Assembly: GCF_900105155.1 (NCBI RefSeq)
Contig: NZ_LT629762.1
Span: forward strand, 2,480,001 to 2,544,000
DNA from: Pseudomonas prosekii
GTDB taxonomy: Bacteria; Pseudomonadota; Gammaproteobacteria; Pseudomonadales; Pseudomonadaceae
Direction of reading: 5' to 3'
DNA length: 64,000 bases
The position numbers and the translations under genes are program-made. How positions within the stretch are numbered: the first letter of the stretch is position 1; every line of letters starts with the position of its first letter. The notes beneath the pieces are model-generated. The model was not told the origin of the DNA. It did no database searches and saw only the letters and a list, made by a program, of their open reading frames with translations. This document shows, one piece after another, positions 42,031 to 51,171 of the stretch.

Positions 42031-42528
42031 AACCCCGCCATACCGATTGTTAACTTCCATGGATGGAAGTTGCATTCGCCCTCCCCACGCAAATTGCCAA
42101 CTTCTCGACACCTTTGACTTATCTCGAAGCCAAGCTATATAACTTCGCGCCTGCACGTGCGGTACATATATATGTCCTGCAATAAATTTATTCAGCTTAA
42201 AGTCGGACGGGTGTGCAGGTCAGCCTCGCATGTGCTTCACCATGCGCGAAGCCTATTTCAGTGAAAAAATGCAGATTATTCGACGCCACGCTGAGGATTC
42301 TTAACTTCACCGTGTAGGACATTTCTGATTAACCGAAAATTGATCCACCAACTAATCAACTCTATTGACAGTTAATCAGGCGCACTCTTATCTAGTCGCC
42401 AGCCAATGCCAATCGCAACTAATCAACCTTTAACCATTCGACACTTACAACCAACTTTGTTGCGCCGTAATTCACGCTGATTGATCTTCCAGAAACGGAC
42501 TTCGCTGCAAGACCTCAAGGAGAGCACC
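42031..42528. other. 498-bp AT-rich intergenic region with a hairpin
   Basis: No gene seen. AACTTCCAT-GG-ATGGAAGTT at 42052-42071 is a perfect 9-bp stem 21 bases after tcyN, without a T run. ACATATATATGTCC near 42170 is a short AT palindrome. The stretch 42140-42440 is much richer in A/T than the genes around it and probably holds the promoter of the next gene. Confidence 0.45.
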
Positions 42529-43293
42529 ATGACCAGTACCTCGAACATATCCGAACTTGCGGCCCCGACCCTGGCGCAATCGCACAAGAGCGGCATCAAC
42601 AACGCTGCCGCCGCGCACCTGCTGATCGACGTCGCGCCCTACTCCGGCATGGAGGCTGGCGACCTGATCGAGTTGTACTGGGACGACTGCTATGTCGCGT
42701 GCACCACCGTGATCGCTGGCGATGTTGCCCAAGCCTTGCAGCTACGCGTGCCGGAGAGCTTCGTCAGCAATGGCATTGCGCAGATTCGCTACCGCGTGAT
42801 GCAGGTCGGACAAAACCCGGCGCTGTCGCCGACGACGCTGGTGCGGATCAAACTCGATTGCCCGGGCGGCCAGGCGCCGGCGCTGTGTGGCGACGAAAAC
42901 CAGAGCCTCGCGCCGGTGAGCCTGCCCGAGACCATCCGCCGCCACGGCGTGAACCCCAACCAGATCAAACGCGGCGTGCCGCTGACCATCGAGCCGTATT
43001 TGAACATGGCCATCGATGATGAGATCACGCTGCGCTGGGGCGATGTGCGCATGGATTTGCCCAGGCTCAAGGCCGGCGATATCGGCGAGCCGATCCAGGT
43101 CTGGGTGCCGCCGGCGATCATCCTTGAGGCCGGCGAAGACCTGCGTCTGGAAGTGACTTATTGCATCCTCGACCGCGTAGGCAACAACTCGCGCTGGGCA
43201 CCGCCACGGACGCTGAAAATCGGCTGCGCCAATCCGTATCTGAAAGTGCCGCTGCGAGAACAACTCAAAGCCGCCGAAACCCGCAAACAGTAA
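42529..43293 (+). CDS. Hypothetical protein with two internally duplicated domains
   Basis: A 254-residue soluble protein, no signal peptide. Residues ~23-111 and ~141-233 are copies of one beta-rich module: VAPYSGMEAGDLIELYW aligns with IEPYLNMAIDDEITLRW, IAGDVAQALQLRVP with KAGDIGEPIQVWVP, and QIRYRVMQVGQN..LSPTTLVRI with RLEVTYCILDRVGNN..APPRTLKI. Such modules resemble Ig-like repeats found in long Pseudomonas invasin-like proteins; here only two stand alone. AAGGAGA is at 42517-42522. It sits between two sulfur operons but no sulfur role is evident. Confidence 0.8.
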   Translation: MTSTSNISELAAPTLAQSHKSGINNAAAAHLLIDVAPYSGMEAGDLIELYWDDCYVACTTVIAGDVAQALQLRVPESFVSNGIAQIRYRVMQVGQNPALSPTTLVRIKLDCPGGQAPALCGDENQSLAPVSLPETIRRHGVNPNQIKRGVPLTIEPYLNMAIDDEITLRWGDVRMDLPRLKAGDIGEPIQVWVPPAIILEAGEDLRLEVTYCILDRVGNNSRWAPPRTLKIGCANPYLKVPLREQLKAAETRKQ

Positions 43294-43309
43294 AACCATC
43301 ACCGAAACC

Positions 43310-43401
43310 CTGTGGGAGCGAGCTTGCTCGCGATAGCAATCTATCAGTCGAAATCTCCATCGACTGACACGGCCTCATCGCGAGCAAGCTCGCTCCCACA
43401 G
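43310..43401. repeat. REP palindrome pair, GTGGGAGCGAGCTTGCTCGC type
   Basis: Perfect inverted arms at 43310-43334 and 43377-43401, with an inner CAGTCGA/TCGACTG pair. Confidence 0.9.
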
Positions 43402-43498
43402 GGGTTGCGGATCATTTTGACGGCCGAACTCAGCTCCCGGCTGTTGCCCCACAAACAACTGTTGCTCCGCGGACAGACGCCCTTCTATGCATATTCCC

Positions 43499-43520
43499 AA
43501 AAGTTAGTTTATTAATTTTT
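43499..43520 (+). promoter_or_regulatory. AT-rich putative promoter of the sfnB operon
   Basis: AAAAGTTAGTTTATTAATTT lies about 115 bases before the small ORF. It resembles the blocks before tauA and tcyJ. The rest of 43402-43616 shows no other feature. Confidence 0.35.
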
Positions 43521-43616
43521 TATACGCGATTAGGGTATATGCACCGGACCACCGGACATTCTTGTTATTCGCTCGCCGCCACCCTTGCGGCGTTTTTCAT
43601 GAGATGTGAGGTAGGT

Positions 43617-43685
43617 ATGGTCCGGAACACAATCACCCCAGTGCAGATCGCCAGGGCATTGCGTGCAGCCAAGGAGCGGCACTGA
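43617..43685 (+). CDS. 22-residue ORF coupled to sfnB
   Basis: ATG at 43617 follows TGAGGTAGGT. It encodes 22 residues beginning MVRNTITPVQ and ending in a basic amphipathic stretch RALRAAKERH. Its TGA overlaps the next ATG (TGATG), and the AAGGAG site of sfnB (43671-43676) lies inside it. It could be a leader peptide or a coupling ORF. It contains no cysteine or methionine run, so classic attenuation by sulfur amino acids is not indicated. Confidence 0.5.
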   Translation: MVRNTITPVQIARALRAAKERH

Positions 43686-44926
43686 TGTCCAGTCTGGCAG
43701 ATGCAATCGTTCAGAGTGATCTGGATATCGCCCCCCTGTTGTTGCCCGCGCAGGTTTTGCGCAACGACGCGCAAGCCATCAAGGCTGCCCACGAGCTGGC
43801 GAACGTCGCCCGCCTGCAAGCGGCCAAACGCGACAAGCAGCGCAAGTTGCCGTGGTCGGAAATCGAACAGTTCACCCGCAGCGGCCTCGGCAGCATTGCG
43901 ATCCCGCGCGAGTACGGTGGGCCGCAGGTTTCATTTGTCACCATTGCCGACGTGTTCGCGATCATTTCCGCCGCCGATCCAGCCCTCGGGCAGATCCCGC
44001 AAAACCAGTTCGGCATTATCAATCTGGTGCTCGGCAGCGCCACCGAGGCGCAGAAAAAGCAGCTGTTCAAAAGCGTGCTTGAAGGCTGGCGCATCGGCAA
44101 TGCCGGGCCTGAGCGCGGCACCAAAAACACCCTCGAACTCAAGGCCCGAATCACCGCAGACGGTGACGGCTACGTGATCAACGGGCAGAAGTTTTACTCC
44201 ACCGGCGCACTGTTCGCGCACTGGGTCGCGGTCAAGGCGTTGAACGACGACGGCAAGCAAGTATTGGCCTTCGTCCGGCGTGGCACGCCGGGCCTGCGCA
44301 TCGTCGATGACTGGTCCGGGTTCGGCCAGCGCACCACCGCCAGCGGCACCATTTTGCTCAACAACGTGCGGGTCGATGCCGAGCTCGTTGTGGATAACTG
44401 GAAGATCAACGACAGCCCGAACACCCAGGGCGCGGTGTCGCAATTGATTCAAGCGGCGATCGACGCTGGCATCGCTCGCGGCGCTATCGATGACGCCATC
44501 GAATTCGTCAAAACCCGCGCGCGGCCCTGGATCGATGCCAAAGTCGAACGCGCCAGCGATGACCTCTACGTGATCGCCGACATCGGCAAACTGAAAATCG
44601 AGCTGCACGCCGCCGAAGCGCTGCTGCGCAAGGCCGGGCAAGTGCTCGATCAGGTCAACGCCGCGCCGCTCACCGCCGAGTCCGCCGCGCGCGCCTCGAT
44701 TGCCGTGGCCGAAGCCAAAGTGCTGACCACCGAAATCTCCCTGCTCGCCAGCGAAAAGCTTTTCGAACTCGCCGGCAGCCGCGCCACCCTCGCCGAATTC
44801 AACCTCGACCGCCACTGGCGCAACGCCCGCGTGCACACCCTGCACGACCCGGTGCGCTGGAAATATCACGCGGTCGGCAGCTACCACCTCAACGGCACGT
44901 TGCCGGCTCGTCATTCCTGGATTTGA
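43685..44926 (+). CDS. SfnB-family sulfur acquisition oxidoreductase 1
   Basis: A 413-residue acyl-CoA dehydrogenase-fold flavoenzyme. Family segments are GSIAIPREYGGPQVSFVTIA, PALGQIPQNQFG, DDWSGFGQRTTASGTILL and the C-terminal LDRHWRNARVHTLHDPVRWK. The family includes DszC/SfnB-like FMNH2-dependent enzymes linked to dimethylsulfone and other organosulfur use. The next gene encodes a paralogue. Substrate not known. Confidence 0.9.
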   Translation: MSSLADAIVQSDLDIAPLLLPAQVLRNDAQAIKAAHELANVARLQAAKRDKQRKLPWSEIEQFTRSGLGSIAIPREYGGPQVSFVTIADVFAIISAADPALGQIPQNQFGIINLVLGSATEAQKKQLFKSVLEGWRIGNAGPERGTKNTLELKARITADGDGYVINGQKFYSTGALFAHWVAVKALNDDGKQVLAFVRRGTPGLRIVDDWSGFGQRTTASGTILLNNVRVDAELVVDNWKINDSPNTQGAVSQLIQAAIDAGIARGAIDDAIEFVKTRARPWIDAKVERASDDLYVIADIGKLKIELHAAEALLRKAGQVLDQVNAAPLTAESAARASIAVAEAKVLTTEISLLASEKLFELAGSRATLAEFNLDRHWRNARVHTLHDPVRWKYHAVGSYHLNGTLPARHSWI

Positions 44927-44960
44927 CCAGACACTTTTAACCAGACCTCTGGAGAAACAC

Positions 44961-46154
44961 ATGCCTCTTTCTCACCACGTCGCGGTCATAACCAGCGATG
45001 AGCAAGCCCTGATTGTTGCCAGCGATCTGGCCGACGATTTCAAACGCGACAGCGCCCTGCGCGACCGCGAGCGCCGCTTGCCGCACCCCGAACTCGAAGT
45101 GTTTTCACGCTCGGGCCTGTGGGGCATCAGCGTGCCCAAACAGTACGGCGGCGCCGGGGTTTCCAACGTCACGCTGGCCAAAGTCATCGCGCTGATTGCC
45201 CAGGCGGACGGCTCGCTCGGACAGATCCCGCAGAACCATTTCTATGCCCTCGAAGTGCTGCGCGTAAACGGCAACGAAGAGCAGAAAAAACGCCTTTACG
45301 CCGAAGTATTGGCCGGCCAGCGCTTCGGCAATGCGCTTGCCGAACTCGGGACAAAAACCGCGCACGACCGCGTCACCAGCCTCAAACGCGACGGTGACGG
45401 CTATCGCATCAACGGCCGCAAGTTCTACGCCACCGGCGCGATCTACGCGCAGCGAATCCCCACTTCAGTGGTGGATGAAAACGGCGTGCAGCAATTGGCG
45501 TTCGTGCCGCGCGACAGCCAGGGCCTGACCGTGATCGACGACTGGAGCGGCTTCGGCCAGCGCACCACCGGCAGCGGTTCGGTGGTGTTCGAAGACGTCT
45601 ACGTCGCCGCTGAAGACGTGATCCCATTTCAAAGCGCGTTCGAACGCCCGACCACCGTCGGCCCGTTGGCGCAGATCCTTCATGCGGCCATCGACACCGG
45701 CATCGCCCGCGCCGCGTATGAAGATGCGCTGCACTTTGTGCGCACCAAAACCCGGCCGTGGATCGACGCCACCCACGAAAAAGCCATCGACGATCCACTG
45801 ACGATCAAGAGCTTCGGCCACTTGAGCATTCGTCTGCACGCCACCGAAGCCTTGCTCGAACGCTCGGGTGAATTCCTCGACCAGGCGCAAGCCAACCCCA
45901 ACGCGCAAACCGTGGCCGCTGCTTCGATTGCGGTCGCCGAGGCCCGCGCGATCAGCACCGAAATCTCCCTCACCGCCGGCAGCACCTTGTTTGAACTGGC
46001 CGGCAGCCAGGCAACGTTGATCGAGCATGGCCTCGACCGCCACTGGCGCAACGCGCGGGTGCACACGCTGCACGACCCGGTGCGCTGGAAGTATCACGCG
46101 GTGGGCAATTACTACCTCAACGATGAAAACCCGCCGCTGCGGGGGACTATCTGA
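44961..46154 (+). CDS. SfnB-family sulfur acquisition oxidoreductase 2
   Basis: A 397-residue paralogue of the preceding enzyme. It shares PKQYGGAGVSNVTLAK, DGSLGQIPQNHFYALEV, IDDWSGFGQRTTGSGSVVF and LDRHWRNARVHTLHDPVRWK. CTCTGGAGAAACAC precedes the ATG. The stop overlaps the monooxygenase start (TGATG). The two copies may form a heteromer or act on different substrates. Confidence 0.9.
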   Translation: MPLSHHVAVITSDEQALIVASDLADDFKRDSALRDRERRLPHPELEVFSRSGLWGISVPKQYGGAGVSNVTLAKVIALIAQADGSLGQIPQNHFYALEVLRVNGNEEQKKRLYAEVLAGQRFGNALAELGTKTAHDRVTSLKRDGDGYRINGRKFYATGAIYAQRIPTSVVDENGVQQLAFVPRDSQGLTVIDDWSGFGQRTTGSGSVVFEDVYVAAEDVIPFQSAFERPTTVGPLAQILHAAIDTGIARAAYEDALHFVRTKTRPWIDATHEKAIDDPLTIKSFGHLSIRLHATEALLERSGEFLDQAQANPNAQTVAAASIAVAEARAISTEISLTAGSTLFELAGSQATLIEHGLDRHWRNARVHTLHDPVRWKYHAVGNYYLNDENPPLRGTI

Positions 46155-47512
46155 TGGCCGAGGCGAAAAAGAAAATCCTCCTCAACGCGTTCAACATGAA
46201 CTGCGTCGGCCATATCAACCACGGCTTGTGGACGCATCCACGCGACAACTCAACCCAATACAAAACCCTCGAATACTGGACCGAACTGGCGCAGTTGCTC
46301 GAGCGCGGACTGTTCGACGGGTTGTTTATCGCCGACATCGTCGGCGTGTACGACGTCTATCAAAACTCGGTGGATGTGCCGCTGAAAGAGTCGATCCAGT
46401 TGCCGGTCAACGACCCGCTGCTGCTGGTCTCGGCGATGGCGGCAGTGACGAAAAACCTGGGTTTCGGCCTCACCGCCAACCTGACTTACGAACCGCCGTA
46501 TCTGTTCGCCCGACGCATGTCGACGCTGGACCATTTGAGCCGTGGACGGGTCGGCTGGAACATCGTTACCGGTTATCTCGACAGCGCCGCCAAAGCCATG
46601 GGTTTGAGCGAACAGGTCGAACACGACCGCCGCTACGATCAGGCCGACGAATACCTGCAAGTGCTCTACAAACTCTGGGAAGGCAGTTGGGAAAACGACG
46701 CGGTGCTCAACGATCCCGAGCAGCGGATCTATGCGCAACCGGAGAAAGTGCACAAGGTCGAGCACAAAGGCGAGTTCTATCAGGTCGAGGGTTATCACCT
46801 CTGCGAACCATCGCCGCAGCGCACGCCGGTGCTGTTTCAGGCCGGCAGTTCGGAGCGCGGTTTGCTGTTCGCCGGGCGCCATGCCGAGTGCGTATTCATC
46901 AGCGGCCAGAACAAACCGTCGACCAAGGTTCAGGTGGACAAGGTCCGCGCCAGCGCGGTCGAGGCCGGGCGCAATCCCGAGGACGTCAAGGTGTTCATGG
47001 GGTTGAACGTGATCGTCGGCGCCACCGAAGAACTGGCCTGGAAGAAGCACGCCGAGTACCTGAGCTACGCCAGTGCCGAAGCCGGTGTCGCGCATTTTTC
47101 GGCATCGACGGCGATTGATTTTTCCCAGTACGAAATCGACGAACCGATCCAGTACGTGAAGAGCAACGCGATTCAGTCGGCGACCAAGAATCTGCAAAAC
47201 AATGACTGGACCCGACGCAAATTGCTTGAGCAACACGCCCTCGGTGGCCGCTATATCACCGTGGTCGGCTCGCCTGTGCAAGTGGCGGATGAGCTGGAAT
47301 CGTGGATCGCCGAAACCGGCCTGGACGGCTTCAACCTGACGCGGATCGTCACGCCGGAAAGCTATGTCGATTTCATTGATCTGGTGATCCCCGAGTTGCA
47401 GCGTCGTGGCTCGTACAAAACCGCCTACGACAGCGGCAGCCTGCGCGAGAAGCTGTTTCACGGTGAAGCGCATCTGCCGCAGCAACACACTGGCGCCGCG
47501 TTCCGCCGCTAA
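46154..47512 (+). CDS. FMN-dependent monooxygenase, DmoA/NtaA-like
   Basis: A 452-residue luciferase-like monooxygenase. Family features are ILLNAFNMNCVGHINHGLW at the start, FDGLFIADIVGVYDVY, EPPYLFARRMSTLDHLSRGR, VGWNIVTGYLDSAAKAMG and PVLFQAGSSERG. Members cleave C-S or C-N bonds with FMNH2; similarity in length and N-terminus to DmoA-like dimethyl sulfide monooxygenases is tentative. It is coupled to the second SfnB gene and followed by a MetQNI-like importer. Confidence 0.88.
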   Translation: MAEAKKKILLNAFNMNCVGHINHGLWTHPRDNSTQYKTLEYWTELAQLLERGLFDGLFIADIVGVYDVYQNSVDVPLKESIQLPVNDPLLLVSAMAAVTKNLGFGLTANLTYEPPYLFARRMSTLDHLSRGRVGWNIVTGYLDSAAKAMGLSEQVEHDRRYDQADEYLQVLYKLWEGSWENDAVLNDPEQRIYAQPEKVHKVEHKGEFYQVEGYHLCEPSPQRTPVLFQAGSSERGLLFAGRHAECVFISGQNKPSTKVQVDKVRASAVEAGRNPEDVKVFMGLNVIVGATEELAWKKHAEYLSYASAEAGVAHFSASTAIDFSQYEIDEPIQYVKSNAIQSATKNLQNNDWTRRKLLEQHALGGRYITVVGSPVQVADELESWIAETGLDGFNLTRIVTPESYVDFIDLVIPELQRRGSYKTAYDSGSLREKLFHGEAHLPQQHTGAAFRR

Positions 47513-47516
47513 AAGC

Positions 47517-47583
47517 TTCGCGGGCAAGCCTCGCTCCTACAAGGGCACCGCAACCCCCTGTAGGAGCGAGGCTTGCCCGCGAA
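47517..47583. repeat. REP palindrome pair, GTAGGAGC/GCCCGCGAA type
   Basis: Perfect inverted 24-bp arms at 47517-47540 and 47560-47583, three bases after the monooxygenase stop. Confidence 0.9.
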
Positions 47584-47634
47584 GAGGCCCTACCAAACAC
47601 CCAAATTTTTTCTGCACTGACTGGAATAACCATC

Positions 47635-48444
47635 ATGACCAAGCACTACCTCTCCCACCCAGTCAAAGCACTGGCCCTGGCCCTCGGCCTCTTCAGCTCC
47701 ATCACGTTCGCCGCCGAAGCGCCGCTGAAAGTCGGCACCACCGCTGCGTTCGCCATTCCGCTGGAAGCCGCTGTCGAAGAGGCTTCCAAACAAGGCCTGA
47801 AAGTCGAGCTGGTCGAGTTCACCGACTGGATCGCGCCGAACGTCAGCCTCGCTGCCGGCGACATCGACGTGAACTACTTCCAGCACATCCCGTTCCTGGA
47901 AAATGCAAAAACCGCTGCCGGTTTTGACCTGGTGCCGTTCGCCCCGGGAATCATCAACAACGTCGGCCTCTATTCGAAAAAATACAAAAGCTTCGACGAG
48001 CTGCCGGAAGGCGCCAGCGTCGCCATCGCCAACGACCCGATCAACAGCGGTCGCGGTTTGCAGCTGCTGGCCAAGGCCGGTTTGATCACGCTGAAACCGG
48101 GCGTCGGCTACAAAGCCACCGAAGAAGACATCATCGCCAACCCGAAGAAAATCAAAATCCTCCAGGTCGAAGCCGTGCAACTGGTGCGCGCCTACGACGA
48201 CGCTGATCTGGTTCAGGGTTACCCGGCCTACATTCGCCTGGCGAAGACCTTCGATGCCGGTTCGGCGCTGCTGTTCGATGGCCTCGATCACAAGGAGTAC
48301 GTGATCCAGTTCGTGATCCAGCCGAACAGCAAAACCGACCCGCGCCTGATCAAATTTGTCGATATTTACCAGCATTCGCCGGCCGTCCGCGCCGCGCTCG
48401 ACAAGGCGCACGGCAAGCTCTATCAAGCCGGTTGGGAAAGCTGA
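47635..48444 (+). CDS. MetQ/NlpA-family substrate-binding protein
   Basis: A 269-residue periplasmic protein. The signal peptide ends [14 protein letters not shown], with no lipobox Cys. The NlpA family pattern is seen in [56 protein letters not shown] and [20 protein letters not shown]. In this context it may bind methionine or another small organosulfur compound for the following ATPase and permease. Confidence 0.88.
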   Translation: MTKHYLSHPVKALALALGLFSSITFAAEAPLKVGTTAAFAIPLEAAVEEASKQGLKVELVEFTDWIAPNVSLAAGDIDVNYFQHIPFLENAKTAAGFDLVPFAPGIINNVGLYSKKYKSFDELPEGASVAIANDPINSGRGLQLLAKAGLITLKPGVGYKATEEDIIANPKKIKILQVEAVQLVRAYDDADLVQGYPAYIRLAKTFDAGSALLFDGLDHKEYVIQFVIQPNSKTDPRLIKFVDIYQHSPAVRAALDKAHGKLYQAGWES

Positions 48445-48446
48445 GC

Positions 48447-49568
48447 ATGACGGCCGCGATCCAACGGCGACTGGATATTCCAGAGCCTCAGAAAGCTCAA
48501 CAGACCGAACTGCACCCGGACCTCAATAGTGCCCACGTGCGCTTCATCGGCCTGGGCAAAACCTACAACGGCAAGCAAGGTCCGGTGGCGGCGCTGCACG
48601 GCATCGACCTGGCGATCCAGCGCGGTGAAGTGTTCGGCATTATCGGCCGCAGCGGCGCTGGCAAGTCGTCGCTGATTCGCACGATCAATCGGCTGGAGCA
48701 ACCGAGCAGCGGCCGCGTGTTGATCGATCAAATCGACATCGGCGACTTCGACGAAGACCGCCTGGTCGCGCTGCGTCGGCGCATCGGCATGATCTTCCAG
48801 CACTTCAACCTGATGTCGGCCAAGACCGTTTGGCAGAACGTCGAGTTGCCGCTGAAAGTGGCCGGTGTGCCCAAGGATCAGCGCGAGAAGAAAGTCCGAG
48901 AATTGCTCGAACTGGTCGGCCTGCAAGAGAAACACAAGGCCTACCCTGCGCAGCTGTCCGGCGGGCAGAAACAACGTGTCGGCATCGCCCGCGCGTTAGT
49001 GCACGACCCGCAGATTCTGCTGTGCGACGAGGCGACTTCGGCGCTCGACCCGGAGACCACTCAATCGATCCTCGGGCTGCTGCGCGAGATCAATCAACGC
49101 CTCGGTTTGACCATCGTGCTGATTACTCACGAAATGGCGGTGATCCGCGATATCTGCGACCGCGTCGTTGTGCTGGAACATGGCCGCGTCGTCGAGCAAG
49201 GCCCGGTGTGGGAGGTTTTCGGCAACCCGCAGCACGAAGTCAGCAAGACCTTGCTCGCGCCGCTGCAACACGCGCTGCCGGAAGAATTGCAAAGCCGTTT
49301 GAGCGCGCAACCGCAGTCTGCGCAAGCGGCGCTGGTGTTGCGTGTGCAATTCACCGGCAGCGCCACCGATGAACCGGACCTGGCGGCGCTGTTCGGCGCG
49401 CTCGGTGGCCGCGTGCGGTTGCTGCAGGGCGGCGTCGAGCGGATTCAGGGACATGCGCTGGGGCAATTGCTGCTGGCGGTGACAGGCGCGTCGGCCAGCG
49501 CCGAGCAATTACGCCAGCGCGCCAGTCAGTGGGCGCAGCACGTGGAGGTCGTCGGTTATGTGGTTTGA
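48447..49568 (+). CDS. MetN-family ABC transporter ATPase
   Basis: A 373-residue ATPase. Walker [12 protein letters not shown]-loop [11 protein letters not shown], signature [15 protein letters not shown], Walker [16 protein letters not shown] and H-loop ITHEMAVI are intact. The C-terminal ~95 residues form a NIL-type domain, which in MetN senses methionine and shuts the importer down. The first ~35 residues precede the usual core and are extra. It overlaps the permease start by 11 bases. Confidence 0.9.
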   Translation: MTAAIQRRLDIPEPQKAQQTELHPDLNSAHVRFIGLGKTYNGKQGPVAALHGIDLAIQRGEVFGIIGRSGAGKSSLIRTINRLEQPSSGRVLIDQIDIGDFDEDRLVALRRRIGMIFQHFNLMSAKTVWQNVELPLKVAGVPKDQREKKVRELLELVGLQEKHKAYPAQLSGGQKQRVGIARALVHDPQILLCDEATSALDPETTQSILGLLREINQRLGLTIVLITHEMAVIRDICDRVVVLEHGRVVEQGPVWEVFGNPQHEVSKTLLAPLQHALPEELQSRLSAQPQSAQAALVLRVQFTGSATDEPDLAALFGALGGRVRLLQGGVERIQGHALGQLLLAVTGASASAEQLRQRASQWAQHVEVVGYVV

Positions 49569-50202
49569 TCGCTTGCTGCAAGGTTTTATCGACACCTTCC
49601 TGATGGTCGGCGTGTCGTCGTTGATTGCGCTGCTGGCGGGGATTCCGATGGCGGTGATTCTGGTCACCAGCTCCAGGGGCGGCATCTACGAAGCACCGAC
49701 GCTGAACCGCGTGCTGGGCGCGTTCGTGAACCTGTTTCGCTCGATTCCGTTCCTGATTCTGATGGTCGCGCTGATTCCGTTCACCCGGCTGATCGTCGGC
49801 ACCACGTACGGCGTCTGGGCCGCCGTGGTGCCGCTGACCATTGCCGCCACGCCGTTTTTTGCGCGCATCGCCGAAGTCAGCTTGCGCGAAGTCGATCACG
49901 GTTTGGTCGAGGCTGCGCAAGCCATGGGTTGCCGCCGCTGGCACATCGTCTGGCACGTGCTGTTGCCCGAAGCGCTGCCGGGGATTGTTGGCGGTTTCAC
50001 CATTACGCTGGTGACGATGATCAACTCCTCGGCCATGGCTGGGGCGATTGGCGCTGGTGGGCTGGGGGACATCGCCTATCGCTACGGTTATCAGCGTTTT
50101 GACAGCCAGATCATGCTGACGGTGATTGTGCTGCTGGTGGTGTTGGTGGCGATTATCCAGCTCGGCGGGGATCGTTTGGCGAAAGGCCTGAACAAACGCT
50201 GA
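49558..50202 (+). CDS. MetI-family ABC transporter permease
   Basis: A 214-residue permease with five transmembrane segments. [20 protein letters not shown] and the EAA loop [20 protein letters not shown] are MetI-like. It ends the plus-strand sulfur operon that begins at the small ORF before sfnB. Confidence 0.92.
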   Translation: MWFDRLLQGFIDTFLMVGVSSLIALLAGIPMAVILVTSSRGGIYEAPTLNRVLGAFVNLFRSIPFLILMVALIPFTRLIVGTTYGVWAAVVPLTIAATPFFARIAEVSLREVDHGLVEAAQAMGCRRWHIVWHVLLPEALPGIVGGFTITLVTMINSSAMAGAIGAGGLGDIAYRYGYQRFDSQIMLTVIVLLVVLVAIIQLGGDRLAKGLNKR

Positions 50203-50203
50203 T

Positions 50204-50334
50204 TGTGGCGAGGGGGCTTGCCCCCGTTCGGCTGCGCAGCAGTCGCAAAATGGGCGACCTTATTCAGCTGACACACCTCATTGGATGATTGGGGGGCGCT
50301 TCGCGACCCAACGGGGGCAAGCCCCCTCGCCACA
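50204..50334. repeat. REP palindrome pair, GTGGCGAGGGGGCTTGCCCC type
   Basis: Inverted arms at 50204-50228 and 50310-50334, immediately after the permease stop. Confidence 0.9.
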
Positions 50335-50445
50335 GGTCATCGTCCGCAGGTGCAGCGCTACAAAACCTGCCCGCGAATGGCTGCGCAGCAGCCCCAAGGT
50401 TGATGGCGTATATTCGGCAAATCCCAATTGCCTGCGCAGCCGACC

Positions 50446-51075
50446 ATGAAACAGTCCCCCGACGACCTCCAGCAAATCACTTCCACGACGCTCGGCCACT
50501 ACAACTCGGTGGCCGAGAGTTTTCGCGAGGGGACGCGTGACCATGATGTGCGGCAGAACATCGATGCGCTGCTGCGGCATATTCAGGCTGGCGCGCCGTT
50601 CAACATCCTCGATTTCGGCTGCGGGCCGGGGCGTGATTTGCAAACGTTCACGCGCATGGGTCACATCGCCGTCGGCCTCGACGGTTCGGAAAAATTTGCG
50701 CAGATGGCCCGCGAGGACAGCGGTTGCGAGGTCTGGCAGCAGGACTTTCTCAAGCTCGATCTGCCGGACGAACGCTTCGACGGGATCTTCGCCAATGCCG
50801 TGCTGTTTCATATTCCGCGTCAGGAATTGCCGCGAGTATTGAAAGAGCTGCATGCGGCGCTGAAACCGGCTGGCGTGTTGTTCAGCTCCAATCCGCGCGG
50901 GGCCAATCAGGAAGGCTGGAACGGTCCGCGTTACGGCGCTTATCACGATCTGCCGGCATGGCAGGCGTTACTGACCGAGGCCGGGTTTGTCGAACTGGAG
51001 CATTACTACCGGCCAGCAGGTTTGCCGCGCGAGCAACAGCCATGGTTGGCGAGTGTCTGGCGTAAGCCGGCGTAG
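50446..51075 (+). CDS. Class I SAM-dependent methyltransferase
   Basis: A 209-residue methyltransferase. SAM motif I is ILDFGCGPGRDL (residues ~52-63), followed by VGLDGSEKF with the acidic ribose-binding residue and FDGIFANAVLFHIPRQEL. The start MKQSPDDLQQITSTTLGHYN was preferred over an upstream GTG-like extension. Substrate not recognised. It is convergent with the efflux operon. Confidence 0.87.
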   Translation: MKQSPDDLQQITSTTLGHYNSVAESFREGTRDHDVRQNIDALLRHIQAGAPFNILDFGCGPGRDLQTFTRMGHIAVGLDGSEKFAQMAREDSGCEVWQQDFLKLDLPDERFDGIFANAVLFHIPRQELPRVLKELHAALKPAGVLFSSNPRGANQEGWNGPRYGAYHDLPAWQALLTEAGFVELEHYYRPAGLPREQQPWLASVWRKPA

Positions 51076-51089
51076 CCTGAGAAGACGCC

Positions 51090-51153
51090 ATCGCGAGCAA
51101 GCTCGCTCCCACAGGGGCATGCAGGCAACTGTGGGAGCGAGCTTGCTCGCGAT
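51090..51153. repeat. REP palindrome pair, GTGGGAGCGAGCTTGCTCGC type
   Basis: Perfect inverted arms at 51090-51114 and 51129-51153, between convergent genes. Confidence 0.9.
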
Positions 51154-51171
51154 AGGCGCGAAGCGCTCGCC

